From: Candidatus Iainarchaeum sp.
GTDB lineage: Archaea > Micrarchaeota > Micrarchaeia > Anstonellales > Bilamarchaeaceae
Length of the DNA stretch: 14,031 bases
Direction of reading: 5' to 3'
Assembly: GCA_028711485.1 (NCBI GenBank)
Contig: JAQTSF010000010.1
Coordinates: forward strand, 1-14,031
The position numbers and the translations under genes were made by a program. The notes under the pieces are model-generated. The model made no database searches and was not told where the DNA came from. It saw only the letters and a list, made by a program, of their open reading frames with translations. This document shows, one piece after another, positions 1 through 5,732 of this stretch (positions are counted from its first letter, which is position 1; the number at the start of each line of letters is the position of its first letter).

Positions 1-1
1 A

Positions 2-826
2 GATTCTTTATTATCTGCCCTAGAACTATTAGAAAATGAGATAGAACACACTCCGGAAAAAACAATTGGCTCAAAATTATTATTTGCCTTGAAAAAAGTT
101 TCAAATGCATTTATTGTTGGCTTCTTAGCTTATTTTGCAGCATCTGCTTCCTCTATGGATTCATTTTTTTCTACAATATTTTCTTCACAAGTAACTCCGT
201 TTTGGGTTGCTACAGGAGCAATATTATTATCAAGGTGGTTGGCAGCAGTTTTAACAACTCATTTAAAAGAAAAACAATTAAAAAAATCACAACAACCAAT
301 TTTAACAAAACAAGAAGAAAGCAGAGAAGCAAGTACAGCATTTTATGATTGTTTAGACTCAGAATCAAAATTGAGAAATTCTTTAAGCCCCACTGTTTCT
401 CAAAGAAAATCCAATCTGGGAACGGCTCTTTTATTATTAGAACAAGGAACACCGGAGTACGAAGCAGTAGAAAGGGCATATACTGCAGAATCAGATACTC
501 CAGTTGTAACTGAAGATCCTGCTTGCCAAGAGTCAAGAAAAAGAATGATAACTTTACTTAAATCCGCATTGGAATTAAATCAAACTCCTCAAAGAAAAGT
601 AATATTACTTGAAAAATTAATTCAATATTCTGATAATATCCCTGATATTTTGAATTCTTCTCTTGAAGCTGCAAGAATTTATCTATCCTTAGGAAATCAA
701 AGAAAAGCATTAGAAATTAGAAATTGTGGAATAGCTATTGCATCTCAGGTACTCCCTAATTTTGAAGAAGGAAGTGTTGAAAGAAACTACCTCGAATCCG
801 TAATTGGTGAATTTAATTCTTTGTAA
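2..826 (+). CDS. Hypothetical membrane protein with helical C-terminal region (5' end outside window)
   Basis: I do not recognise this gene. The frame is open from base 2, so the gene begins before the window; the TTG at 89 is only an internal codon. The visible part is about 274 residues. After a short charged stretch there are two hydrophobic segments, one starting at NAFIVGFLAYFAASA and one containing TPFWVATGAILLSRW, so it is probably anchored in the membrane by a two-helix hairpin. The rest is polar and largely alpha-helical, rich in Glu, Lys, Gln and Ser. Near the end, AARIYLSLGNQRKALEI looks like a single TPR-type helix pair, which suggests protein-protein contact but is not proof of a TPR domain. 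The last 14 bases overlap the 3' end of trm56 on the opposite strand. Confidence is high that it is coding and low on any function. Confidence 0.75.
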   Translation, partial: DSLLSALELLENEIEHTPEKTIGSKLLFALKKVSNAFIVGFLAYFAASASSMDSFFSTIFSSQVTPFWVATGAILLSRWLAAVLTTHLKEKQLKKSQQPILTKQEESREASTAFYDCLDSESKLRNSLSPTVSQRKSNLGTALLLLEQGTPEYEAVERAYTAESDTPVVTEDPACQESRKRMITLLKSALELNQTPQRKVILLEKLIQYSDNIPDILNSSLEAARIYLSLGNQRKALEIRNCGIAIASQVLPNFEEGSVERNYLESVIGEFNSL

Positions 827-1334
827 TAATAATCTTTTTATTCTCTGAAGGCGTTATTCTCTTTTTTCCTTCAAATACTTTGTTTTTAGAATTAAGTTCG
901 TTCAGCAACACCGCCAGTGCTGCAACTTCAGAATGAGGCTGGTTTGTTACGCTTAAATTAAAATCAGATATTTTATAAAATTCAATTGGTACTTGGGCAC
1001 CACCAACAACAATCAAAATATCACTATTTTCCTCGATTTTTTTTATTTCTTCCATCTTTTCATTAAAATCAATTCCATACATTGTTAAATGAATTATTTT
1101 ACTTCCTTTTCTTCTCATTTCCTTAACAATTCCAAGACCATTTTTTGAATATTCTGCTATAAAATTTCCACCCCATTCCTCCGAAATCTTTTTTACACTT
1201 TCCTCCATTCCACTATCTTTCTGGCCAGTGTAAATCATTTTTTCAGCTCCAAAAGCCCTTGAAACAAGTGCGACATGAGTAGTTATTCTTTCATCTCTAG
1301 GTATTCTATGTCCTAATCTCAATACGATTATCAT
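813..1334 (-). CDS. trm56: tRNA (cytidine(56)-2'-O)-methyltransferase Trm56
   Basis: Trm56 is the archaeal enzyme that puts a 2'-O-methyl group on C56 in the T-loop of tRNAs, using S-adenosylmethionine, without a guide RNA. The 173-residue product has the family's conserved N-terminus (VLRLGHRIPRDERITTHVAL, residues 4-23) and the SPOUT-knot cofactor-binding region: VVGGAQVPIEFYKISDFNLS, followed by TNQPHSEVAALAVLL at about 130-145. The length is normal for the family. The start is ATG (CAT on the plus strand at 1332-1334); a purine-rich GAGGGG lies about 13 bases upstream, too far for an ordinary Shine-Dalgarno site. It follows the beta-CASP ribonuclease gene on the same strand after a 97-base gap that holds a duplicated gene end and a GC-rich inverted repeat. 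Its stop overlaps the convergent gene on the left by 14 bases. Confidence 0.94.
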   Translation of the reverse strand: MIIVLRLGHRIPRDERITTHVALVSRAFGAEKMIYTGQKDSGMEESVKKISEEWGGNFIAEYSKNGLGIVKEMRRKGSKIIHLTMYGIDFNEKMEEIKKIEENSDILIVVGGAQVPIEFYKISDFNLSVTNQPHSEVAALAVLLNELNSKNKVFEGKKRITPSENKKIIITKN

Positions 1335-1353
1335 ATTACAAACTCTTCCCCTC
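1331..1353. repeat. Direct repeat copy A, at the trm56 start codon
   Basis: This 23-base segment matches 1431-1453 at 21 of 23 positions; the first 15 bases (TCATATTACAAACTC) are identical. Read on the minus strand it spells GEEFVI-stop, the same C-terminal residues as the neighbouring beta-CASP protein, and its ATGA contains the trm56 start codon. The two mismatches are silent in that reading frame. Confidence 0.85.
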
Positions 1354-1363
1354 CCCTAGGCAA

Positions 1364-1401
1364 GGGGGGAGCCCCTCACCTGAGGGTTCACCTACTCCCC
1401 C
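1364..1401. repeat. GC-rich nested inverted repeat between trm56 and the ribonuclease gene
   Basis: In an AT-rich background this stretch is strongly G/C. GGGGGAG at 1365-1371 pairs with CTCCCCC at 1395-1401 (7 bp), and inside it CCCTC at 1373-1377 pairs with GAGGG at 1382-1386 around a four-base loop. It may be a structured leader of trm56, a terminator for the upstream gene, or the core of a small non-autonomous repeat element. The flanking direct repeats favour an insertion, but no terminal inverted repeat or transposase is visible. Confidence 0.55.
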
Positions 1402-1430
1402 AATAAAATAATATAATATCTTTTTTCCAT

Positions 1431-1453
1431 TCATATTACAAACTCCTCTCCTC
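1431..1453. repeat. Direct repeat copy B, at the 3' end of the beta-CASP ribonuclease gene
   Basis: This is the partner of 1331-1353, offset by exactly 100 bases. On the minus strand it encodes the last six residues (GEEFVI) and the TGA stop of the ribonuclease. Confidence 0.85.
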
Positions 1454-2732
1454 GTTTGGGAAATATCACTTCATACTTTTTTTCTAATTCCTCCCCAAGA
1501 TCTTTGCTCTCCCCATGAACAATAAACACTTTTTTTAATCCTTTTACTCCATGTATAAATTGGACAATTTCTCTATAATCAGCATGTCCTGATATTTTTA
1601 TGCTCTCTATTTTCATATTCATTTTTACTTTATTCTCTCCCAGTTCTATTTCTTTTTCTCCATCAAGAATTTTCTTTCCTCTTGTTCCTTCTGCCTGGTA
1701 TCCTACAAAAAGCAGCATATTTTTTGGATCCGGAGCCAATTTTTCTAAGTAATATAATGCTGGTCCTCCGCTTAGCATTCCTGATGTTGATACTATTATA
1801 CATGGTTCCTGTAATACATCAGACCTGTCTTTTGTTTTTGGTTTTTTGAAATTTTTGCTGTTGAATGGATCATAATCACTCATAAGTATTTTTCTTTTTA
1901 TATCCTCATTTGCATATATTGCATTGTGTCTGTAAATTCTCATAACCTTGTTTATCATGCCGTCTACGTATATTGGAACCTTTGTTAATGCCCCGGATTG
2001 CATATAATCATCAAGAAGCAAAAGAATTTCTTGTGCTCTTCCTACTGCAAAAGAAGGAATAAGTACAGACCCTCCCTCTTTCAAGGTTTTATTTATCAGT
2101 TCAATCATTCTTCCTGCTTCCTCTTTTATTCCTGGTAAAATATCCTCTTTGCTTCCATAGGTGCTTTCCACTATCAAATTTTCAGCATTTACTCCTCTTT
2201 TACAACCTTCAAGTACCCTGGTGTTTCTCATACATATATCTCCAGTGTATAATATACCTCCAGATTCTTCAATTCTTATCATTGAACTTCCAATTATATG
2301 TCCTGCTTGAAATAAAGTATACTCAAATTGACTCTTTATACTTCCATACTCAGTCATATAAACTCTTTTCATACATTCATCTACATCCTTCTGTGAAAAT
2401 GCAGGTTCTTTTTGTATTCTTCTATAATCAGATAGCAATACGCCCATAAGATCTCTAGTAGGTTTAGTGGCTATTATTTTTGGTGAATATCCGTCAGAAT
2501 ATAAATGTGGAAGATATCCTGAATGATCAAGATGTGCATGAGAAATAATAATTTCCTTTATGGATTTTATTTTATCTTTTGGTATCTCGGGATGCTCTAC
2601 TTTTTCCCCTAATTTTATACCACAATCAAGAACTATATTTTTATCTCCTTTTTCAATAAGATAACAGCTTCTTCCTACTTCTTCAACTCCACCATAAAAA
2701 CTTAATTTAATACTTTTATTCATACTATTCAT
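1431..2732 (-). CDS. Beta-CASP family metallo-ribonuclease (aCPSF2-like)
   Basis: This is a metallo-beta-lactamase-fold RNase of the CPSF73/Ysh1 type, expected to act as a zinc-dependent endo- and/or 5'-3' exoribonuclease in RNA decay or 3'-end formation. Visible motifs, in order: the early Asp of VLDCG; motif 2 HAHLDHSG (about residues 65-72); motif 3 His in QAGHIIGSS; motif 4 Asp in LYTGDICMRNTRV; then beta-CASP motif A (VESTYGS), motif B (SGHADYRE) and motif C (VHGES) near the C-terminus. There are no N-terminal KH domains, so it is aCPSF2-like and not aCPSF1, and the motifs do not look like RNase J. I place the start at the ATG whose first base is 2732 (MNSMNKSIK): a GGAGG at 2745-2749 (minus strand) lies 12 bases upstream. 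ATG at 2723 is the alternative; the frame also extends to a TTG at 2753, which lies upstream of the GGAGG. It shares a divergent promoter region with the ACT-domain gene and is upstream of trm56. About 433 residues. Confidence 0.9.
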   Translation of the reverse strand: MNSMNKSIKLSFYGGVEEVGRSCYLIEKGDKNIVLDCGIKLGEKVEHPEIPKDKIKSIKEIIISHAHLDHSGYLPHLYSDGYSPKIIATKPTRDLMGVLLSDYRRIQKEPAFSQKDVDECMKRVYMTEYGSIKSQFEYTLFQAGHIIGSSMIRIEESGGILYTGDICMRNTRVLEGCKRGVNAENLIVESTYGSKEDILPGIKEEAGRMIELINKTLKEGGSVLIPSFAVGRAQEILLLLDDYMQSGALTKVPIYVDGMINKVMRIYRHNAIYANEDIKRKILMSDYDPFNSKNFKKPKTKDRSDVLQEPCIIVSTSGMLSGGPALYYLEKLAPDPKNMLLFVGYQAEGTRGKKILDGEKEIELGENKVKMNMKIESIKISGHADYREIVQFIHGVKGLKKVFIVHGESKDLGEELEKKYEVIFPKRGEEFVI

Positions 2733-2768
2733 CCTACATCTATTCCTCCACAAACAAATTAAAACCCT

Positions 2769-2776
2769 TTTAAATA
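2769..2776 (+). promoter_or_regulatory. Box A (TATA) promoter element of the ACT-domain gene
   Basis: TTTAAATA matches the archaeal box A consensus and is centred about 26 bases before the ATG at 2798, which predicts a leaderless or nearly leaderless transcript. Its complement, TATTTAAA, is also TATA-like, so the site could help drive the divergent ribonuclease gene. Confidence 0.55.
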
Positions 2777-2797
2777 AGTTATCTTTAGGTTGGGAAA

Positions 2798-3190
2798 ATG
2801 AAAGAATTGACTATAATTTCTCCAAATAAGGTTGGATCATTGGCAATTATCTCTGAATCACTAGGTTCTGTAGGTGTAAATATAGAAGCAATATCCGCCT
2901 ATGAAATGAATAACAAAGCAGTATTCAGGATTCTCACCACTGACGTTACCACTGCAGTAAAAGCAATTTCAAAGCTTCCTGAATTCACTGTTTCTGAAGA
3001 TGAAATAATAGTAATAACCCTCAGCAACCGTCCTGGTGAACTTGGCAAAATAACCCGGAAACTTGCAAACAGAAACATAAGTCTTGAGAGTTTATACATA
3101 TTCGGAAAGAAAAATAATGAAACTGAGGTTGCAATAAAACCCTCAAAATCTGATTTCGGAAAAGCAAAAGAGGTTCTTGGAATAAAATAA
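2798..3190 (+). CDS. Small protein of two tandem ACT domains
   Basis: The 130-residue product consists of two ACT-type units and nothing else. The first begins LTIISPNKVGSLAIISESLG with NIEAISAYE after it (residues about 4-35, unit to about 65). The second repeats the pattern: IVITLSNRPGELGKITRKLA, then NISLESLYIFG (from about 70). ACT domains bind amino acids or other small ligands and form dimers, so this is most likely a small-molecule sensor or regulator; no catalytic or DNA-binding domain is attached. The ligand cannot be read from the sequence, and no amino-acid biosynthesis gene lies nearby. The ATG at 2798 is chosen because it follows a box A at leaderless distance; there is no clear ribosome binding site. 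A T-rich stretch follows the stop. Confidence 0.88.
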   Translation: MKELTIISPNKVGSLAIISESLGSVGVNIEAISAYEMNNKAVFRILTTDVTTAVKAISKLPEFTVSEDEIIVITLSNRPGELGKITRKLANRNISLESLYIFGKKNNETEVAIKPSKSDFGKAKEVLGIK

Positions 3191-3219
3191 TTCCTTTTTA
3201 ACTTTTTTTATTTATATTT
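3191..3219 (+). terminator. Poly-T tract, probable terminator after the ACT gene
   Basis: Directly after the TAA stop comes a run of T tracts (TTTTT at 3195-3199 and TTTTTTT at 3203-3209) on the coding strand, the usual form of archaeal termination signal. The AT-rich end of the same stretch (TTTATATTT, 3211-3219) may also take part in the promoter of the next gene. Confidence 0.4.
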
Positions 3220-3224
3220 CTCTT

Positions 3225-3611
3225 GTGCTTAGCAATAAGGTTATTTTAGATACCAATTTTCTTCTTATTCCCTACAAATATAAACTTGATATTTTTAAGG
3301 AGCTTAAACTTCTTATTGGGAGTGTCCAATTTATAATTTCAAACAAAATTATCGAAGAGCTTAATTCTATTGCTGGCAGGAAAGGCACTGCAGCACTTCA
3401 AGCAAGATTCGCTCTGAAAATTTTGGATAAATATAAAAGTGATATCTTGGTAGTTCTTTCAGAAAAAAAAGTTGATGATTGGATAATTGATTACTCACAA
3501 GAGCACAGAACAATCGTATGTACTGACGATATAAAACTTAAGAATATACTAAGAAAAAATAATATACGCGTTATTATGGTGAAATCAAAATCAAAGGTGG
3601 ATTTTGCATGA
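3225..3611 (+). CDS. PIN-domain protein of the FCF1-like family (probable rRNA-processing nuclease)
   Basis: This is a single PIN nuclease domain of 128 residues. The acidic residues expected to bind metal are visible: D9 in VILDTNFLLIP, E44/E45 in IIEEL, and D101/D102 in the VCTDD motif, with D84/D85 between. The opening ILDTNFLLIP followed by a DIFKEL motif is typical of archaeal proteins grouped with FCF1/Utp24, which cleave pre-rRNA in eukaryotes; the same fold is shared with VapC toxins. No antitoxin-like gene lies beside it, so a housekeeping RNA-processing role is preferred, by inference. The start is GTG at 3225. The stop overlaps the start of the next gene in an ATGA arrangement, so the two are probably translationally coupled. 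Confidence 0.85.
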   Translation: MLSNKVILDTNFLLIPYKYKLDIFKELKLLIGSVQFIISNKIIEELNSIAGRKGTAALQARFALKILDKYKSDILVVLSEKKVDDWIIDYSQEHRTIVCTDDIKLKNILRKNNIRVIMVKSKSKVDFA

Positions 3612-3925
3612 TTCTGGAAATTCTTCTTTTTATTGTAATTATAATATTTCTATATGTCCTGTTTAAATTAAGGGATCCATGGATTGAAGGAAAAATTTCT
3701 TTATCAGGTTCCAATACTCATCTTACTGTAAGGGCAAAAGAATTTGTTGATAAAATAGAATTTAAAGAAAAAAATCCTGAAAATAAAAAAGAATTTACTC
3801 TATTCTCTAGAAAAAATTTAAAAGCAGGAGAAAGTATAAAATTTATTTTTCCGCATTTTTCTAATTCAATAACCATTAAAATATTTAAAGGAAATGAAAA
3901 GAAAGACTTGATCGTTAAATTATAG
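3608..3925 (+). CDS. Small single-pass membrane protein, function unknown
   Basis: I do not recognise this 105-residue protein. It opens with one strongly hydrophobic segment (residues 1-19, ILEILLFIVIIIFLYVLF) followed by KLRDPW, which suggests an N-terminal anchor. Which side of the membrane the rest lies on is not certain. The remaining 80 residues alternate hydrophobic and charged positions (HLTVRAKEFVDKIEFKE, SITIKIFKG), which looks like a small beta-sandwich. No catalytic motif is visible. It overlaps the PIN gene by four bases (ATGA), so it is very probably made with that nuclease; whether it tethers the nuclease to the membrane is speculation. Confidence 0.75.
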   Translation: MILEILLFIVIIIFLYVLFKLRDPWIEGKISLSGSNTHLTVRAKEFVDKIEFKEKNPENKKEFTLFSRKNLKAGESIKFIFPHFSNSITIKIFKGNEKKDLIVKL

Positions 3926-3941
3926 ACTCCACCTAAAACAA

Positions 3942-3949
3942 TTAATAAT
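3942..3949 (+). promoter_or_regulatory. Possible box A of proS
   Basis: TTAATAAT is centred about 26 bases before the proS ATG and no ribosome binding site precedes that ATG, consistent with a leaderless transcript. The match to the box A consensus is only partial. Confidence 0.3.
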
Positions 3950-3971
3950 TATCCAATTATATACTCTTTTT

Positions 3972-5414
3972 ATGAATATTCCAAAATCAAATTTTTCAGA
4001 GTGGTATAACACCATTGTTAAGGATGCAGAATTATGCGATTTAAGATATAATCTCAAAGGATTTGTTGTTTTTATGCCCTGGTCTGTACTCACAATGGAA
4101 AGAATGTATTCAATATATGAACAAGCTTTGCAATCACGAGGTCATTTGCCTTCCTGGTTTCCCTCTCTTATACCAGAGCAGAATCTTACTGCGGAATCCG
4201 AACATATAGAAGGTTTTGTTCCAGAAGTTTTTTGGGTAACTGAGGCAGGAAAAAACAAGCTTGAGGAGAGATATGCAATGAGACCTACAAGTGAAACTGC
4301 GATGTATCCCCTATACTCTTTGTGGATAAGCGGGCTAAAAGATCTTCCCCTTAAAATTTATCAAAGAGCTCAAGTGTGGAGATATGAAACCAAAGCAACA
4401 AAACCATTTATACGAAGCAGGGAATTTTATTGGATAGAAGCCCATAATGTTTTTGCAACCGAAAAAGATGCAATGAATCAGGTAAAGGAAGATATGGAAA
4501 TTGCAGAAGAAATAATACACAAAAGATTCGGAATTCCATTCCTTTTTTTCAAAAGACCGCAATGGGATAAGTTTGCAGGTGCAGTTAATACTTATGCTGC
4601 CGATACTCTTCTTCCAGACGGAAAAGCTCTTCAGCTTCCTTCTACTCACATGCTTGGACAAAATTTCTCAAAACCATTTAATATTAAATATATGGATGAA
4701 ACTGGTGAATCCAAATATGGATGGCAGACCTGTTATGGCCCATGCATTTCTAGAATATATGCCTCTTTAATTTCCACTCATGGTGATGAAAAAGGATTAG
4801 TATTCCCATTTGAATTGGCTCCGGTTCAAGTGGTAATTATTCCAATATATAAAGATAATAATAAGAAAAAAGTTTTAGAAAAATGCGAACAAATATACAA
4901 CAAATTAAAAAATAATTTTTCAGTTAAAATTGATGATTCAGAAAATACCCCTGGATTTAAGTATCATTACTGGGAGATGAAAGGAGTTCCTATCCGATTG
5001 GAAATAGGAGAAAGGGAAATAGATTCCAATTCAATAGTTCTAGTTACTAGAATTTCTCAAAAAAAGTCAAAAGTTCCTGAAAATAATATCTTAGATGAAA
5101 TAAAAAAAGAAGGAAAAACTATTTTAGAAACTATTATTTCAAATGCAGATTCAATTTTCAATTCTCTTATTTTTTCTTCTATTTCCATGGATTCATTGAA
5201 AAAAATACTAGATGAAAAAGGGGGTTTTGTAAGAGTTCCCTTTTGCACAGACACAATAGATGGAGAAAAATGTGCAGAAGATGTAAAAAACAAAACTCAC
5301 GGAAATGTTCGTGGTTCTTTGTTTAATTCAAAAGAAGTTCCTAACAGTTCAGAGAAATGTATTTCCTGTGGAAAAAGTGCAAAGATTTATCTTTATATTG
5401 CAAGACAATACTAA
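3972..5414 (+). CDS. proS: Prolyl-tRNA synthetase, archaeal/eukaryotic type
   Basis: This class II synthetase charges tRNA-Pro with proline in the cytoplasm. The 480-residue length is typical of the archaeal-type enzyme, which lacks the editing insertion of the bacterial type. Visible parts: the RPTSET loop (104-109) that recognises ATP and proline; motif 2 from R137 through REFYWIEAH (150-158); motif 3 region HGDEKGLVFPFELAP from about 270; an anticodon-binding domain from about 285 (VQVVIIPIY onward); and a C-terminal zinc-binding domain with C425, C434, C463 and C466. The chain ends in Tyr, as is common in this type. The ATG at 3972 fits the family N-terminus; no Shine-Dalgarno site precedes it. 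The tRNA-Gln gene begins only four bases after the stop, so the two are probably on one transcript. Confidence 0.96.
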   Translation: MNIPKSNFSEWYNTIVKDAELCDLRYNLKGFVVFMPWSVLTMERMYSIYEQALQSRGHLPSWFPSLIPEQNLTAESEHIEGFVPEVFWVTEAGKNKLEERYAMRPTSETAMYPLYSLWISGLKDLPLKIYQRAQVWRYETKATKPFIRSREFYWIEAHNVFATEKDAMNQVKEDMEIAEEIIHKRFGIPFLFFKRPQWDKFAGAVNTYAADTLLPDGKALQLPSTHMLGQNFSKPFNIKYMDETGESKYGWQTCYGPCISRIYASLISTHGDEKGLVFPFELAPVQVVIIPIYKDNNKKKVLEKCEQIYNKLKNNFSVKIDDSENTPGFKYHYWEMKGVPIRLEIGEREIDSNSIVLVTRISQKKSKVPENNILDEIKKEGKTILETIISNADSIFNSLIFSSISMDSLKKILDEKGGFVRVPFCTDTIDGEKCAEDVKNKTHGNVRGSLFNSKEVPNSSEKCISCGKSAKIYLYIARQY

Positions 5415-5433
5415 CATTAGCCCCGTAGTCTAG

Positions 5434-5454
5434 CCGATTTTTTGATTTGGACAA
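5434..5454 (+). other. Probable D-loop intron of tRNA-Gln
   Basis: GTCT (5428-5431) can pair with GGAC (5449-5452), leaving three-base bulges AGC (5432-5434) and AAT (5453-5455). Cutting both in the usual way removes 5434-5454 (21 bases) and leaves the D-loop AGTGGTCAA, as in ordinary archaeal tRNA-Gln. An alternative helix, TCTA/TGGA, gives 5435-5453 (19 bases) and an 11-base D-loop with a better inner helix (GAT/ATT). The outer helix is weak in both models, so the exact ends are uncertain. Confidence 0.6.
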
Positions 5455-5477
5455 TGGTCAAGGATGTGAGGCTCTGG

Positions 5478-5491
5478 TTTTAACAGGAGAA
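5478..5491 (+). other. Anticodon-loop intron (position 37/38) of tRNA-Gln
   Basis: The fit to the archaeal splicing motif is good. CTCT (5472-5475) pairs with GGAG (5486-5489) as the four-base-pair central helix. The two bulges are GGT (5476-5478) and AAA (5490-5492), and the anticodon stem serves as outer helix. Cutting after 5477 and after 5491 removes 14 bases and restores a normal seven-base loop. The inner part is almost only a loop, so it is a relaxed bulge-helix-loop form. Confidence 0.78.
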
Positions 5492-5526
5492 ACCTCGTGA
5501 CCGCGGTTCGAATCCGCGCGGGGCTA

Positions 5527-5531
5527 TTTTT
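5527..5531 (+). terminator. T run after tRNA-Gln
   Basis: Five T residues follow the discriminator base directly and may end the proS/tRNA transcript. Confidence 0.35.
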
Positions 5532-5587
5532 ACAATTTAAATTAAAGTCTATCAACAGTTATAAGAAAAAATGGTTTTGGGTCACCA

Positions 5588-5609
5588 ATAGAACGACGTT
5601 TCGTTCTAT
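5588..5609. repeat. Hairpin 1 upstream of ftsZ
   Basis: ATAGAACGA (5588-5596) pairs perfectly with TCGTTCTAT (5601-5609) around the loop CGTT. Three more pairs are possible outside if A5587 bulges out. It is the first of three linked inverted repeats in the gap between tRNA-Gln and ftsZ. Confidence 0.7.
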
Positions 5610-5645
5610 GGTCCACAGAACGTTGCGACGTTCTGTTGGACATAG
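5606..5645. repeat. Hairpin 2 upstream of ftsZ
   Basis: The core CAGAACGT (5616-5623) pairs with ACGTTCTG (5628-5635) around TGCG. With U5636 bulged it continues as GTCCA (5611-5615) with TGGAC (5637-5641), and with G5610 bulged as CTAT (5606-5609) with ATAG (5642-5645). The lowest pairs use bases that also belong to hairpins 1 and 3. Both hairpins 1 and 2 carry the same AGAACG...CGTTCT arms. Confidence 0.7.
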
Positions 5646-5685
5646 CCTTTTAACCTTGGAAAACATTTGAAACTAAAAGGCTATG
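5641..5685. repeat. Hairpin 3 upstream of ftsZ
   Basis: CATAGCCTTTTA (5641-5652) pairs perfectly with TAAAAGGCTATG (5674-5685), a 12 bp stem around a 21-base loop. It ends about ten bases before the likely box A of ftsZ, so it is either 3' to the proS/tRNA transcript or a DNA element at the ftsZ promoter. The rest of 5527-5732 holds no credible ORF. Confidence 0.7.
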
Positions 5686-5695
5686 AGGGGCTATC

Positions 5696-5703
5696 TTTAA
5701 ATT
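5696..5703 (+). promoter_or_regulatory. Probable box A of ftsZ
   Basis: TTTAAATT lies 30-37 bases before the ATG at 5733, giving a transcript start at or just before the start codon. A second TATA-like string, TATAAATA (5711-5718), is nearer and less well placed. Confidence 0.4.
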
Positions 5704-5732
5704 ACTTTTCTATAAATATAATTGGTGCATTT

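Larger units (their letters stand above)
5419..5526 (+). tRNA. tRNA-Gln (anticodon CUG), interrupted by two probable introns
   Basis: The acceptor stem is AGCCCCG (5419-5425) with CGGGGCT (5519-5525) and discriminator A5526. The T-arm is CGCGG-TTCGAAT-CCGCG (5502-5518). The anticodon stem TGAGG (5467-5471) pairs with CCTCG (5493-5497), and removing 14 bases leaves the loop CTCTGGA with anticodon CTG (5474-5476) and T33. The D-stem GTCT (5428-5431) pairs with GGAT (5462-5465), but 30 bases separate them, so a second insertion of about 19-21 bases lies in the D-loop. The mature length would be 73-75. A1-U72 and A73 are the identity features of archaeal tRNA-Gln. CCA is not encoded; a T run follows. 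Proline (TGG) was considered and rejected because position 33 would then be C. Confidence 0.88.

Noticed and set aside
210..536. Minus-strand reading frame inside the first gene
   Set aside because: Its composition is dominated by Leu/Ile from antisense AT-rich codons, it has no family features, and it lies fully inside a better-supported gene. Other antisense frames (for example 4335-4661, 6170-6481, 11501-11974) were dropped for the same reason.
1431..2732. RNase J
   Set aside because: The motifs HAHLDHSG, GHIIGSSM and SGHADYRE, with VHGE near the end, fit the CPSF73/Ysh1-like branch better than the RNase J branch.
3225..3611. VapC-type toxin of a toxin-antitoxin pair
   Set aside because: The partner gene encodes a membrane protein, not a DNA-binding antitoxin, and the N-terminal sequence is FCF1-like.
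5472..5480. tRNA-Pro reading (anticodon TGG) next to proS
   Set aside because: It would put C at position 33 and mispair the last anticodon-stem base. The A1-U72 pair, A73 and the clean splice motif fit tRNA-Gln(CUG).
5667..5732. A longer FtsZ starting at TTG 5667 (22 extra residues)
   Set aside because: The TTG lies in the loop of hairpin 3 and upstream of the box A, the added residues are not FtsZ-like, and ATG 5733 has a ribosome binding site at good spacing.
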